Assembly: GCA_025996895.1 (NCBI GenBank)
Contig: BNTW01000069.1
Span: 1-13,981, forward strand
DNA: 13,981 nt
Origin: Bacteroidia bacterium
Lineage (GTDB): Bacteria > Bacteroidota > Bacteroidia > Bacteroidales > Azobacteroidaceae
Direction of reading: 5' to 3'
Shown here in pieces: positions 7,551 through 13,686 of the stretch (positions within the stretch are counted from its first letter, which is position 1; every line of letters begins with the position of its first letter). The translations under genes and the position numbers were made by a program. Below the pieces are notes generated by a model. That model saw nothing but the letters and a program-made list of their open reading frames with translations. It did no database searches and was not told the origin of the DNA.

Positions 7551-8323
7551 AAACCGATCACCGGCTTCCAGAATTTTTTCATTTTCCGCTTGTACCAACC
7601 ATGACAGCCAAACGGCAATTCGTGATTATTCAGTTTGAAGCAATAGTCCGGATATTTGTCGAAAGAGAATGTTAACGCCTCCAATGGCTCAGGGTAAGAG
7701 AAATCCGGTATTTCCGTTGCCCAAAACACATCTTCATTATAAAAATGCGTGCGTTTTTGCGCTAAATAGTTTTCAATCTGATTTTTAGAATCAATCGTTG
7801 CCTGATAATGGCTTTCTATTTTGCGGAGAGAAAACCCGCCGTTTCCTACCTTATTATAGAGTGACTGCTTCGAGGATTGATGATGATTGAGACGGTATTT
7901 GTGCTGGAAACGCATAAAGTGGGATATAATCGGGAAATTATAAACCGGCTTTTTCAGCCACGGCGCGCCGATATAATCATACCCTTTTTCAGCCCATTGC
8001 ATCAACAAATCTTGAAAAACATACGCATCTAATTGATAAATCAACAAGTATTTATATTTCAAAAAACGTTCGTAAAACTGTGTGCTCAACAATAGAGTAT
8101 TATATCCGGTAATGTCTTTAAAAAAGGAATCATCAAACCGCTCAATGCTGTCGATTGGATATTTTTCCTCGAAAAAACGCGTATTCAACGTTTGGGGTGT
8201 AACCAAAACAATCGGATATCGTTTCAGGACAGACAGACATTGCGACAACGATTTCTCTTCCCAAACAGTCAAATTTTCTTTGTACAAAGGAATAACTACC
8301 ACAATGTCGGTTGTCTTCAACAT
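7547..8323 (-). CDS. DUF5672 family protein, putative glycosyltransferase
   Basis: This encodes 258 residues. Family blocks recognised: VVVIPLYKENL near the start, KYLLIYQLDAYVF (a possible D-x-D-like site), KGYDYIGAPW, VGNGGFSLRKIE, EDVFW and LPFGCHGWYKR near the end. DUF5672 proteins are found in glycan clusters and are thought to be GT-A-like transferases; the substrate is unknown. The start at 8323 is preferred over 8356: it begins MLKTTDIVVVIPLYKE, and its ATG sits in the stop of the preceding small gene on this strand (ATGTTGA overlap), a typical coupled arrangement. It faces the three-gene glycosyltransferase operon and overlaps its last gene by 4 bases, so the two messages are antisense at their ends. 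Function is inferred from family and context. Confidence 0.82.
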   Translation of the reverse strand: MLKTTDIVVVIPLYKENLTVWEEKSLSQCLSVLKRYPIVLVTPQTLNTRFFEEKYPIDSIERFDDSFFKDITGYNTLLLSTQFYERFLKYKYLLIYQLDAYVFQDLLMQWAEKGYDYIGAPWLKKPVYNFPIISHFMRFQHKYRLNHHQSSKQSLYNKVGNGGFSLRKIESHYQATIDSKNQIENYLAQKRTHFYNEDVFWATEIPDFSYPEPLEALTFSFDKYPDYCFKLNNHELPFGCHGWYKRKMKKFWKPVIGF

Positions 8324-8460
8324 TTTACGCTGTCCAAGTATACGGTATCTGGACATAAGTCTGCCTCATTTGCCCATTGAATTGTTCCTTCTCCATTTTC
8401 AAACCAGACATGAACAAAATAATTGCTTTCCGGTTTCGCATATCTAACTCTTGGATTCAT
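8317..8460 (-). pseudogene. Short DUF2442-like protein with internal in-frame deletion
   Basis: This small 47-residue frame (two residues longer if the in-frame ATG at 8466 is used) reads MNPRVRYAKPESNYFVHVW, then FENGEGTIQWANEADLCPDT, then VYLDSVKC. The first part matches the N-terminus of DUF2442 proteins (MNPRV..V...DY.L...FENGE). The second matches their C-terminus (GTI.W.N.ADLCPDTLYL.S). The middle of the family, some 30-35 residues around RxFDxxPYL and the following strands, is missing, yet the frame is kept. I read this as an in-frame internal deletion leaving a remnant that is still translated or serves as a leader for the DUF5672 gene, whose ATG overlaps its stop. DUF2442 genes often sit next to DUF4160 genes; none is visible here. 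The assignment is from memory of the family pattern. Confidence 0.55.
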
Positions 8461-8483
8461 AATCATTATTTATTTTTCAACTA

Positions 8484-8514
8484 CAAAAATATTATTTATT
8501 TTCAACACACGCAA
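8484..8514 (-). promoter_or_regulatory. Promoter for the DUF2442-like/DUF5672 pair
   Basis: On the minus strand TTG (8514-8512) is followed after 20 bases by TAttTTTG (8491-8484). Transcription would start near 8479, about 15-20 bases before the first ATG codons (8466/8460). It is back to back with the B12 operon promoter. Confidence 0.5.
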
Positions 8515-8533
8515 TTTTTTCAAAAACTTTCTT

Positions 8534-8541
8534 TACCTTTG
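8534..8541 (+). promoter_or_regulatory. -7 element of the B12 operon promoter
   Basis: TAccTTTG is a perfect -7 element. No clear TTG lies 19-21 bases upstream, only a T-run at 8515-8520, so the -33 element is weak. The predicted start, about 8545, coincides with the first base of the riboswitch P1 stem. Confidence 0.5.
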
Positions 8542-8544
8542 TTC

Positions 8545-8770
8545 CTGCAATGGTTCTAATTTTCTCATTCGAGGAAAAGATGAAAAGGGAACCGGGTGAA
8601 AATCCCGGACAGTCCCGCTGCTGTAAGCTCTTTTTAAGTTTTGCACAAGACTCAAGCCACTGAAAAGTGGAGAATTGAGAATGGAAAATGTTTAATTCTC
8701 AATTCTCAGCTCTCAATTCATTTCGGGAAGGCGTGCAAAACAGAGTAAGTCAGAAGACCTGCCGTTGTAG
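8545..8770 (+). promoter_or_regulatory. Cobalamin (vitamin B12) riboswitch
   Basis: The leader carries the conserved cobalamin aptamer: the core gggaaccgggtgaaaatccc at 8588-8605, then the conserved gctgctgtaag (8617-8627), gccactg (8656-8662), gggaaggc (8725-8732) and the B12 box aagtcagaagacctgcc (8747-8763). Outer stem P1 can form between 8545-8553 and 8762-8770. Gttttgcac (8638-8646) pairs with gtgcaaaac (8733-8741). An extra 13-bp repeat hairpin is inserted in the variable arm. Bound adenosylcobalamin is expected to lower expression of the receptor operon starting at 8812. The expression platform probably works on translation, as no T-run follows; 8788-8804 can form a hairpin just before the start codon. 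Confidence 0.92.
8670..8719 (+). repeat. Heptamer inverted repeat inside the riboswitch
   Basis: Gagaattgagaat (8670-8682) and attctcaattctc (8695-8707) are perfect 13-base reverse complements around a 12-base loop. The right arm belongs to a 7-base periodic tract: aattctc, aattctc, agctctc, aattc (8694-8719). It occupies the peripheral arm between gccactg and gggaaggc of the aptamer, where length varies in nature. Confidence 0.75.
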
Positions 8771-8787
8771 AGGTTTCACAAACAAAC

Positions 8788-8810
8788 GCCTTCGAGGAAA
8801 AGGCAGGGAG
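8788..8810 (+). promoter_or_regulatory. Hairpin and purine-rich translation start region of the receptor gene
   Basis: Gcctt (8788-8792) pairs with aaggc (8800-8804), placing gagga (8794-8798) in the loop; gggag (8806-8810) abuts the ATG at 8812. Either purine run may help ribosome binding. The hairpin is a candidate expression platform for the riboswitch. The 12-base word ttcgaggaaaag at 8791-8802 also occurs at 8568-8579 inside the aptamer region. Confidence 0.4.
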
Positions 8811-8811
8811 T

Positions 8812-10752
8812 ATGGCTAAACGATTATTGTTTGTTATTTTTTCACTGTTCACTGTTCACTGTTCACTGATAAAGGCTCAGTCGGATACGTCTGTGGTACG
8901 GCAATTGGAGGAAGTGGAAGTCAAAGCCTCAACGCCGGCATTTTCGTTTTTATCAGCTTCGCCCGTACAAAGTTTGTCGGCCGACAAGCTGGAAAAACTG
9001 AATGCTTTGCTGGTTTCCGATGCCGTCAAGTATTTTTCAGGTGTGCAAGTGAAGGACTACGGCGGCGTGGGCGGACTCAAAACGGTTTCTATCCGTAGTC
9101 TGGGCGCAAACTACACGACGGTCGCTTACGACGGTATCAGCCTTTCGGATTATCAGACCGGACAGATTGATTTGGGACGGTTTTCTCTGGACAATGTCGA
9201 ACAAATCGGACTGACCACCGGTGGCGACAACGATATTTTTCAACCGGCACGAAATCAGGCGTTGAGCGGTGTAATCCGGATTACTTCCCGCACATTCGTT
9301 CCGACAGAAACCAAACGAAACGAATGGCATGCAGGCTTGAAAACCGGATCATGGGAAATGTATAATCCTTCTGTAGCTTACAGTCAGGCATTAAATCGCT
9401 CTTTCGTTCTCTCGGCTTCTTCGGAATACTTGCGTTCCAAAGGCGATTATCCGTACCAACTTGGTCAAGAGCACAGAAAGCGAAATCATTCCGAAGTAGA
9501 AAATTGGAAAAGCGAAATCAATTTGAAGGGCACATTTCAAACAGGCGGAAAACTCGCGGTCAAAACAGTTTATTTTAATTCGGACAGGAATATTCCGGGC
9601 GCAGCCATTTCGGGCTATAACTATGTGGGCGAAAACATGCGCGATCGAAACTTATTTTCACAAGCCAATTATACACAAGCAATTAGCAATAAATGGCAAT
9701 TCCAGGCGAATGCCAAATTTAACCATTCCGTCATGGATTACAGCAGCGAATTATACCCCCATTTCGACAATCGATACGACCAACAGGAATATTATCTGAA
9801 TGCGATCGCGCTTTACAAAGTTTCGGAACGCTTATCATTTTCGTGGGCGAACGACGGAATTTACGGACAATTTAAAAATGTGAAAAAAAATCTCACTCCT
9901 GCCCGGACTACTTGGTTGAGTGCACTTGCAGGAAAATATGAAACATCAATTTTTACCGCAAATGCTTCATTATTAAATCAATATATTCATGAATCGACAG
10001 GCAAAGACAGACAACATCTTTCGCCTTATATCGGATTGTCTGTCAAACCTTTGCGCAATCTACCCCTTCGTTGGAGACTGTATTACAAAAATACTTACCG
10101 CCTGCCGACATTTGCCGATATTTATTATCCTAACTTGCCGAATACAAAACTTAAACCCGAAAATGCACACCAATATAACACAGGCTTGACAATCGTTGCG
10201 GCGATAAATGAATATATTCCGTATATTTCTTTGTCGAGTGATGTATATTATAATCGTGTTGAAAACAAAATCATAGCACGTCCCATCAGTAGTTTGGCAC
10301 TGTTGTCGGTACAAAATTACGACGACGTGGAAATAAAAGGAATAGATTTAAATTTGACTCTTCAACTTCGGATAGCTGCCGGTTTTTCGGCCGAGATAAA
10401 TGGGACTTATACTTATCAGGAAGCATTGAACAAGGGAAATGGGTTATTGCTCGCTTATACACCGCGCCATTCTGCCACTGGTTTTGCTTCGCTGAAAATG
10501 TCCTGGTTAGACGTAAGTTATCAGTTCATTTATAGCGGAAACCGTTACTATAATGAAACACCACGCTTGGAATATCTTTTAAAAAGATATATCGATCAAG
10601 GAATTTCACTGACGAAAATCGTTGGATGGAAAGACTACCGGCTGCATTTTTCGGCCGAATGTTTGAATTTGTTAGACGTTCAGTATGACGTGGTTAGATC
10701 TTATCCCATGCCTGGACGTTCGTTTCGTTTCGGAATTAAGTTTAATTATTAA
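8812..10752 (+). CDS. btuB: BtuB-like TonB-dependent outer-membrane receptor for cobalamin
   Basis: This 646-residue outer-membrane channel probably imports vitamin B12 using TonB energy. A signal peptide covers residues 1 to about 23 (MAKRLLFVIF...IKAQ), and its core is encoded by four TTCACTG copies. LEEVEVKAS (about 32-40) is a plausible TonB-box region. The plug domain (about 45-160) shows VSDAVKYFSGVQVKDYGGVGGLKTVSIRSLG, YDGISLSDYQTGQIDLGRFSLDNVEQI and SGVIRITSR. The remainder is a beta-barrel with alternating aromatic strands, including YKNTYRLPTFADIYYPNLPN and NLTLQLRIAAGFSAEINGTYTYQ, and an aromatic C-terminus, IKFNY, for outer-membrane insertion. Substrate is assigned from the cobalamin riboswitch upstream and the BtuG- and BtuF-like genes downstream; the barrel itself is not diagnostic. 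It is first gene of the operon, with a 11-base gap to the next. Confidence 0.88.
   Translation: MAKRLLFVIFSLFTVHCSLIKAQSDTSVVRQLEEVEVKASTPAFSFLSASPVQSLSADKLEKLNALLVSDAVKYFSGVQVKDYGGVGGLKTVSIRSLGANYTTVAYDGISLSDYQTGQIDLGRFSLDNVEQIGLTTGGDNDIFQPARNQALSGVIRITSRTFVPTETKRNEWHAGLKTGSWEMYNPSVAYSQALNRSFVLSASSEYLRSKGDYPYQLGQEHRKRNHSEVENWKSEINLKGTFQTGGKLAVKTVYFNSDRNIPGAAISGYNYVGENMRDRNLFSQANYTQAISNKWQFQANAKFNHSVMDYSSELYPHFDNRYDQQEYYLNAIALYKVSERLSFSWANDGIYGQFKNVKKNLTPARTTWLSALAGKYETSIFTANASLLNQYIHESTGKDRQHLSPYIGLSVKPLRNLPLRWRLYYKNTYRLPTFADIYYPNLPNTKLKPENAHQYNTGLTIVAAINEYIPYISLSSDVYYNRVENKIIARPISSLALLSVQNYDDVEIKGIDLNLTLQLRIAAGFSAEINGTYTYQEALNKGNGLLLAYTPRHSATGFASLKMSWLDVSYQFIYSGNRYYNETPRLEYLLKRYIDQGISLTKIVGWKDYRLHFSAECLNLLDVQYDVVRSYPMPGRSFRFGIKFNY
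8841..8868 (+). repeat. Four perfect TTCACTG tandem copies in the receptor signal peptide
   Basis: Four exact heptamers run without interruption inside the coding region, encoding SLFTVHCSL of the hydrophobic signal-peptide core. Seven is not a multiple of three, so gain or loss of one or two copies shifts the reading frame; one shifted frame hits TGATAA immediately after the tract. Gain of three copies would add seven residues in frame. Confidence 0.9.
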
Positions 10753-10763
10753 AATAGTTTTTT

Positions 10764-11846
10764 ATGAAAAGGAAAAGGAAATTTTTGAAAGGGTTATTTT
10801 ATTTATTGGTTTTAACGATGGGTTGGAGTGCTTGCGAATCTGATCCCGATCCGCTTATCCCTGTCGATCCTCCGTTTAGTTTAAAAGGAGTATTTATTCT
10901 AAATCAAGGGCAGAATGATATGAACAATGCAAGTCTTTCGCACTACGACCCGGAAACCGGAAGTATTTACACGATTCCCTTTGAGTCCGCTTTAGGCGAT
11001 GTGGGACAGGATATTTTGGTTTATGGAAACAAATTATATATTTCCGTATCTAATTCGAGTTATATCCGGGTGTTGGATGTCACTACAAAAAAAGCGATAA
11101 AGGACATTCCCCTGTTGGATAACCAGAATAATATGCGCAATCCCCGCTATCTGGTTTCCTGTCTTGGAAATGTATATGTTAGTTGTGTAACAGACGGAAC
11201 AGTCGCCCGTATTGATACGGCCTCCTTATCGGTAACCGGAAATGTGAAAGTCGGCAATTTTCCGGAAGGAATTACTTTTTGTCCTTTCAATTCCAAAATC
11301 TATGTTGCTAATTCAGGCTGGGGAACAGGAAATACGATTTCTGTCATCAATCCTGTAACTCTTACGGAAGAATGGAAAATGGACGTAGGACAAAATCCGA
11401 ATATCATTAAAGCCGGTGATGACGCTTATCTTTATTTAAGTTATCAGGGTGATTTTGGGGATATTCCCGGCGGTTTCCAACGGATCGACGTGCGTGACAA
11501 TTCCGTAAAAAATCTTTCCGATTATCCGAAAGCCGACTTTACCTTGTCAGGCAATCATATTTATTTTTATGATGTAACATATAATCCGCTGGATTGGTCG
11601 ATGGAACTTTTGTTTGGAAAATTCGATATTACAGGAAATTTCAACGCATATCATTCGATTATTACGGATAAGACCAACATCGTTTCACCTTATGGAATTG
11701 CTGTAAATCCAATTTCGGAAGACGTTTTTATTGCTGATGCTATCGATTATGTCAATCCCGGGAAAGTGTATATTTTCAATCCGGAAGGGAAAAAAGTCGA
11801 CGAATTGAATGTTGGAATTGTGCCGTGTAAAATTGTGGTCTATTAA
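10764..11846 (+). CDS. btuG: BtuG-like beta-propeller surface lipoprotein, cobalamin capture
   Basis: This 360-residue lipoprotein has basic N-terminus MKRKRK, a hydrophobic stretch and lipobox GWSAC with lipidated C24. Acidic residues right after it (CESDPDP) fit the Bacteroidetes surface-export signal. The mature part is a YncE/DUF5074-like beta-propeller: GVFILNQGQNDMNNASLSHYDP, then repeats such as YVSCVTDGTVARIDTASL followed by VGNFPEGI (about 135-172), and YVANSGWGTGNTISVINPVT (about 179-198). BtuG of Bacteroides, a seven-bladed propeller lipoprotein that binds B12 with extreme affinity and caps BtuB, belongs to this family and is encoded beside btuB. The position 11 bases behind the receptor, under a cobalamin riboswitch, supports that role. 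Direct B12 binding is inferred, since YncE-like lipoproteins can serve other receptors. Confidence 0.8.
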   Translation: MKRKRKFLKGLFYLLVLTMGWSACESDPDPLIPVDPPFSLKGVFILNQGQNDMNNASLSHYDPETGSIYTIPFESALGDVGQDILVYGNKLYISVSNSSYIRVLDVTTKKAIKDIPLLDNQNNMRNPRYLVSCLGNVYVSCVTDGTVARIDTASLSVTGNVKVGNFPEGITFCPFNSKIYVANSGWGTGNTISVINPVTLTEEWKMDVGQNPNIIKAGDDAYLYLSYQGDFGDIPGGFQRIDVRDNSVKNLSDYPKADFTLSGNHIYFYDVTYNPLDWSMELLFGKFDITGNFNAYHSIITDKTNIVSPYGIAVNPISEDVFIADAIDYVNPGKVYIFNPEGKKVDELNVGIVPCKIVVY

Positions 11847-11848
11847 AA

Positions 11849-12979
11849 ATGAAAAATTTCATTTTTTTACTCATTTGCTTTCTCCTCTTTTCCTGTCACA
11901 ACCGGCAGGAAAAGATGGATTTGGCTGCTGCAAATGCGGAAGCCGGCGACAGCATTTATTATGCGCAGGGTTTTCGGATTGAAACGCATGCGGATTATAC
12001 GCTGGTGCAAATTAAAAACCCGTGGAACAAACAGAAAATTTTGCAAACTTACACGCTTGTACCTAAATCAAAAAAACTTCCGGACACACTTCCGGAAGGC
12101 GTTTTGCTTCGGACACCGTTGGAAAAAACCGTCGCTTTTTCGTCGGTGGTCTGCGGAATGTTGAACGAACTGCAAGTACTGCCCGCTTTGGCTGGAATTG
12201 CCGAGCCGGAATATGTCCCTATTCCGGAAATTCAAGAACGATGTGCCGGTGGGACATTGCAAAACATTGGCCGGGCTTCGCAACCCAATATCGAAAAACT
12301 GATGTTGATTGAGCCGGACGCCCTTTTTACCAATCCGGTGAATGAAGAAGGTGCGGGTGCATTGGGAAAATTGGCCGTATCGACCATTCCCTGTCTGGAA
12401 TGGCAAGAAACCCACCCCTTGGGACAAGCCGAATGGATACGATTAATCGGCCTGTTTTTCAACAAAAAAGCGTTGGCAGACTCATTATTCTTTGTCACTG
12501 TTCAATCTTACAACGAATGGAAAGATCGTATGGACATAGTCGCATACCGTCCTACGGTTTTTATGGAAAAGAAATACGGCGATTTTTGGTACATGCCCGG
12601 CGGGAAAAGCTATTTTGCCTATATGCTGGAAGATGCGGGTGCCAATTATGTGTTTAAGGACAATACAAGTACCGGCTCTGTTCCGTTTGCGTTTGAGACG
12701 ATTTTAGACCGCGCCGGAAAAGCGGATTTCTGGCTGTTCAAATATTACGACAAGCAAGACGCTTCCTATCTGCAATTAGAAAAAGAATTTTCCAACTATG
12801 CACTGTTCGACGCCTACAAAAAGCATAAAGTGTATGGGTGCAACACGATGAAAAATGCGTATTACATTGAAATCCCGCTTCATCCCGATTGGCTGTTGAA
12901 AGATTTGATTTTTATCTTTCATCCGGAAGCACTTCCGGAATATTCCCCTAAGTATTATCACTCTTTACTTTTTCGATAA
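11849..12979 (+). CDS. btuF: BtuF-like cobalamin-binding lipoprotein (ABC transporter binding component)
   Basis: This 376-residue lipoprotein has signal MKNFIFLLICFLLFSC with lipidated C16, so it is probably anchored in the periplasm. It has the class III (helical-backbone) substrate-binding fold of metal-chelate and vitamin B12 ABC importers. TVAFSSVVCGMLNELQVLPALAGIAEP (about 94-120) is the first lobe motif, and IGRASQPNIEKLMLIEPDALFT (about 139-160) is the typical 'G....PN.E.I..L.PDLV' segment. The second lobe includes RPTVFMEKKYGDFWYMPGGKSY and AYMLEDAGANYVF. In this operon it should receive B12 from the receptor and pass it to a BtuCD permease, which is not in the window. It starts two bases after the BtuG-like stop. 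Its 3' end overlaps the convergent thioredoxin-like gene by 32 bases. An iron-siderophore role is possible but the riboswitch favours cobalamin. Confidence 0.82.
   Translation: MKNFIFLLICFLLFSCHNRQEKMDLAAANAEAGDSIYYAQGFRIETHADYTLVQIKNPWNKQKILQTYTLVPKSKKLPDTLPEGVLLRTPLEKTVAFSSVVCGMLNELQVLPALAGIAEPEYVPIPEIQERCAGGTLQNIGRASQPNIEKLMLIEPDALFTNPVNEEGAGALGKLAVSTIPCLEWQETHPLGQAEWIRLIGLFFNKKALADSLFFVTVQSYNEWKDRMDIVAYRPTVFMEKKYGDFWYMPGGKSYFAYMLEDAGANYVFKDNTSTGSVPFAFETILDRAGKADFWLFKYYDKQDASYLQLEKEFSNYALFDAYKKHKVYGCNTMKNAYYIEIPLHPDWLLKDLIFIFHPEALPEYSPKYYHSLLFR
12922..12939. other. Perfect inverted repeat near the convergent gene ends
   Basis: Tccggaag (12922-12929) and cttccgga (12932-12939) are perfect complements separated by two bases. 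The repeat lies inside the end of btuF and 9-26 bases past the stop of the minus-strand gene. No T-run follows on either strand, so a terminator role is weak. Confidence 0.35.
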
Positions 12980-13439
12980 CTTCTTGCGGGGTTAAATTTT
13001 TAGAGATAATCATTCCGTTGGAATCAATCAACCAATTCGTAAAGCCTGCTTTCAAGTGATAATTTTTGAAAACGGCAGATTTTTTTCCGTCCGGCTCATT
13101 GAATTGCGTTGTTACATTTAATGGATCGGTTTTGACAACTCCCTGAAAGACAGCAGGATTTTCATCTAAAGAAATGGAAATCATTCGTAGATTTTCCTTC
13201 TGTGCTTGGGAAATTGTCCGGGACATTTGAATGTTTTCTACGCGCGATTGCGGGTCGTAAGCCGCCCAAAATTGCAGTAAAACATATCCCTCCCCTTTCA
13301 AATCAACGCCTTGCAAATGAATTTCCGGTGCAAGGTTTCCCGGTTGAATACCTTCGGTAAGTTTGATTTCCTTTGTTCCTGCGCCGATAAAAAGAAACGA
13401 AACGCACAAAACGAGGGAAATACGAATTAAATACCTCAT
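12948..13439 (-). CDS. Exported thioredoxin-fold protein without catalytic cysteines
   Basis: This encodes 163 residues with a signal peptide (about 1-21, MRYLIRISLVLCVSFLFIGAG, no lipobox), so it is probably periplasmic. The mature part follows the TlpA/AhpC-TSA thioredoxin pattern: PGNLAPEIHLQGVDLKGEGYVLLQFWAAYDPQSR, then LRMISISLDEN and FTNWLIDSNGMIIS. The active site FWAxxCxxC of family members reads FWAAYDPQSR here: the two cysteines are D62 and S65, and the usual cis-proline before T-N is F133. It therefore cannot be a dithiol oxidoreductase by the normal mechanism; a binding or scaffold role is possible. The changes look like natural divergence, because the frame is intact and has a good promoter. 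It is convergent with the B12 operon, overlapping by 32 bases; no functional link is evident. Confidence 0.8.
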   Translation of the reverse strand: MRYLIRISLVLCVSFLFIGAGTKEIKLTEGIQPGNLAPEIHLQGVDLKGEGYVLLQFWAAYDPQSRVENIQMSRTISQAQKENLRMISISLDENPAVFQGVVKTDPLNVTTQFNEPDGKKSAVFKNYHLKAGFTNWLIDSNGMIISKNLTPQEVIEKVKSDNT

Positions 13440-13461
13440 AATTTTGCTATTAAAAACAGGG

Positions 13462-13492
13462 CAAAGGTACGAAATATTTGGGGGACAGCAAA
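13462..13492 (-). promoter_or_regulatory. Promoter for the thioredoxin-like gene
   Basis: On the minus strand TTTG (13492-13489) is followed after 19 bases by TAccTTTG (13469-13462), both elements perfect. Transcription would begin near 13457, giving a leader of about 18 bases. Confidence 0.6.
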
Positions 13493-13519
13493 ATATTTTT
13501 ATGTTTTATAACATATATC

Positions 13520-13657
13520 ATGTTAATATATAATTGCAAATATTGTCACCGTATAAATCATTTATCTGCTGATAGCGATCTTGTACCTCCAATCGAACGC
13601 ATTAAAGAAATTAATCCCGCGCATAAAGTTATTGTTTGTTTTGCACCAACCGGATAA
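13520..13657 (+). pseudogene. Remnant of a NYN-domain (LabA/DUF88-type) protein gene
   Basis: A 45-residue frame from an ATG at 13520 contains HLSADSDLVPPIERIKEIN followed by PAHKVIVCFAPTG. S-x-D-S-D-L-V-P-x-I and the KVIV.F.P strand are the C-terminal half of the PIN-like NYN domain. In that family the DSD aspartates belong to the nuclease metal site. The first two-thirds of the domain (including the N-terminal D-x-x-N region) are absent: upstream codons read MLIYNCKYCHRI, not family-like. The family tail after the last strand is also missing, since a stop follows. I infer a decayed gene fragment left by recombination; the group II intron end lies 30 bases further on. No promoter is seen. 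Confidence 0.6.
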
Positions 13658-13686
13658 GTGGAAATAATTTTATCATTAGGATTATA

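Noticed and set aside
8082..8447. 121-residue open frame on the plus strand over the DUF5672 start
   Set aside because: It is antisense to two better supported genes and has no recognisable motif or start signal.
8855..8868. Lipobox reading of the receptor signal peptide (TVHC)
   Set aside because: The residues before the cysteine do not fit L-[AS]-[GA]-C, and a normal cleavage after IKAQ is more likely for a TonB receptor.
12068..12427. 119-residue minus-strand open frame inside btuF
   Set aside because: It is a shadow of a well-supported lipoprotein gene; its composition is biased and no motif is present.
12922..12939. Perfect inverted repeat as a terminator for the thioredoxin-like gene
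   Set aside because: The position fits but there is no U-tract on the minus strand and it is coding for btuF; it is listed only as a structure.
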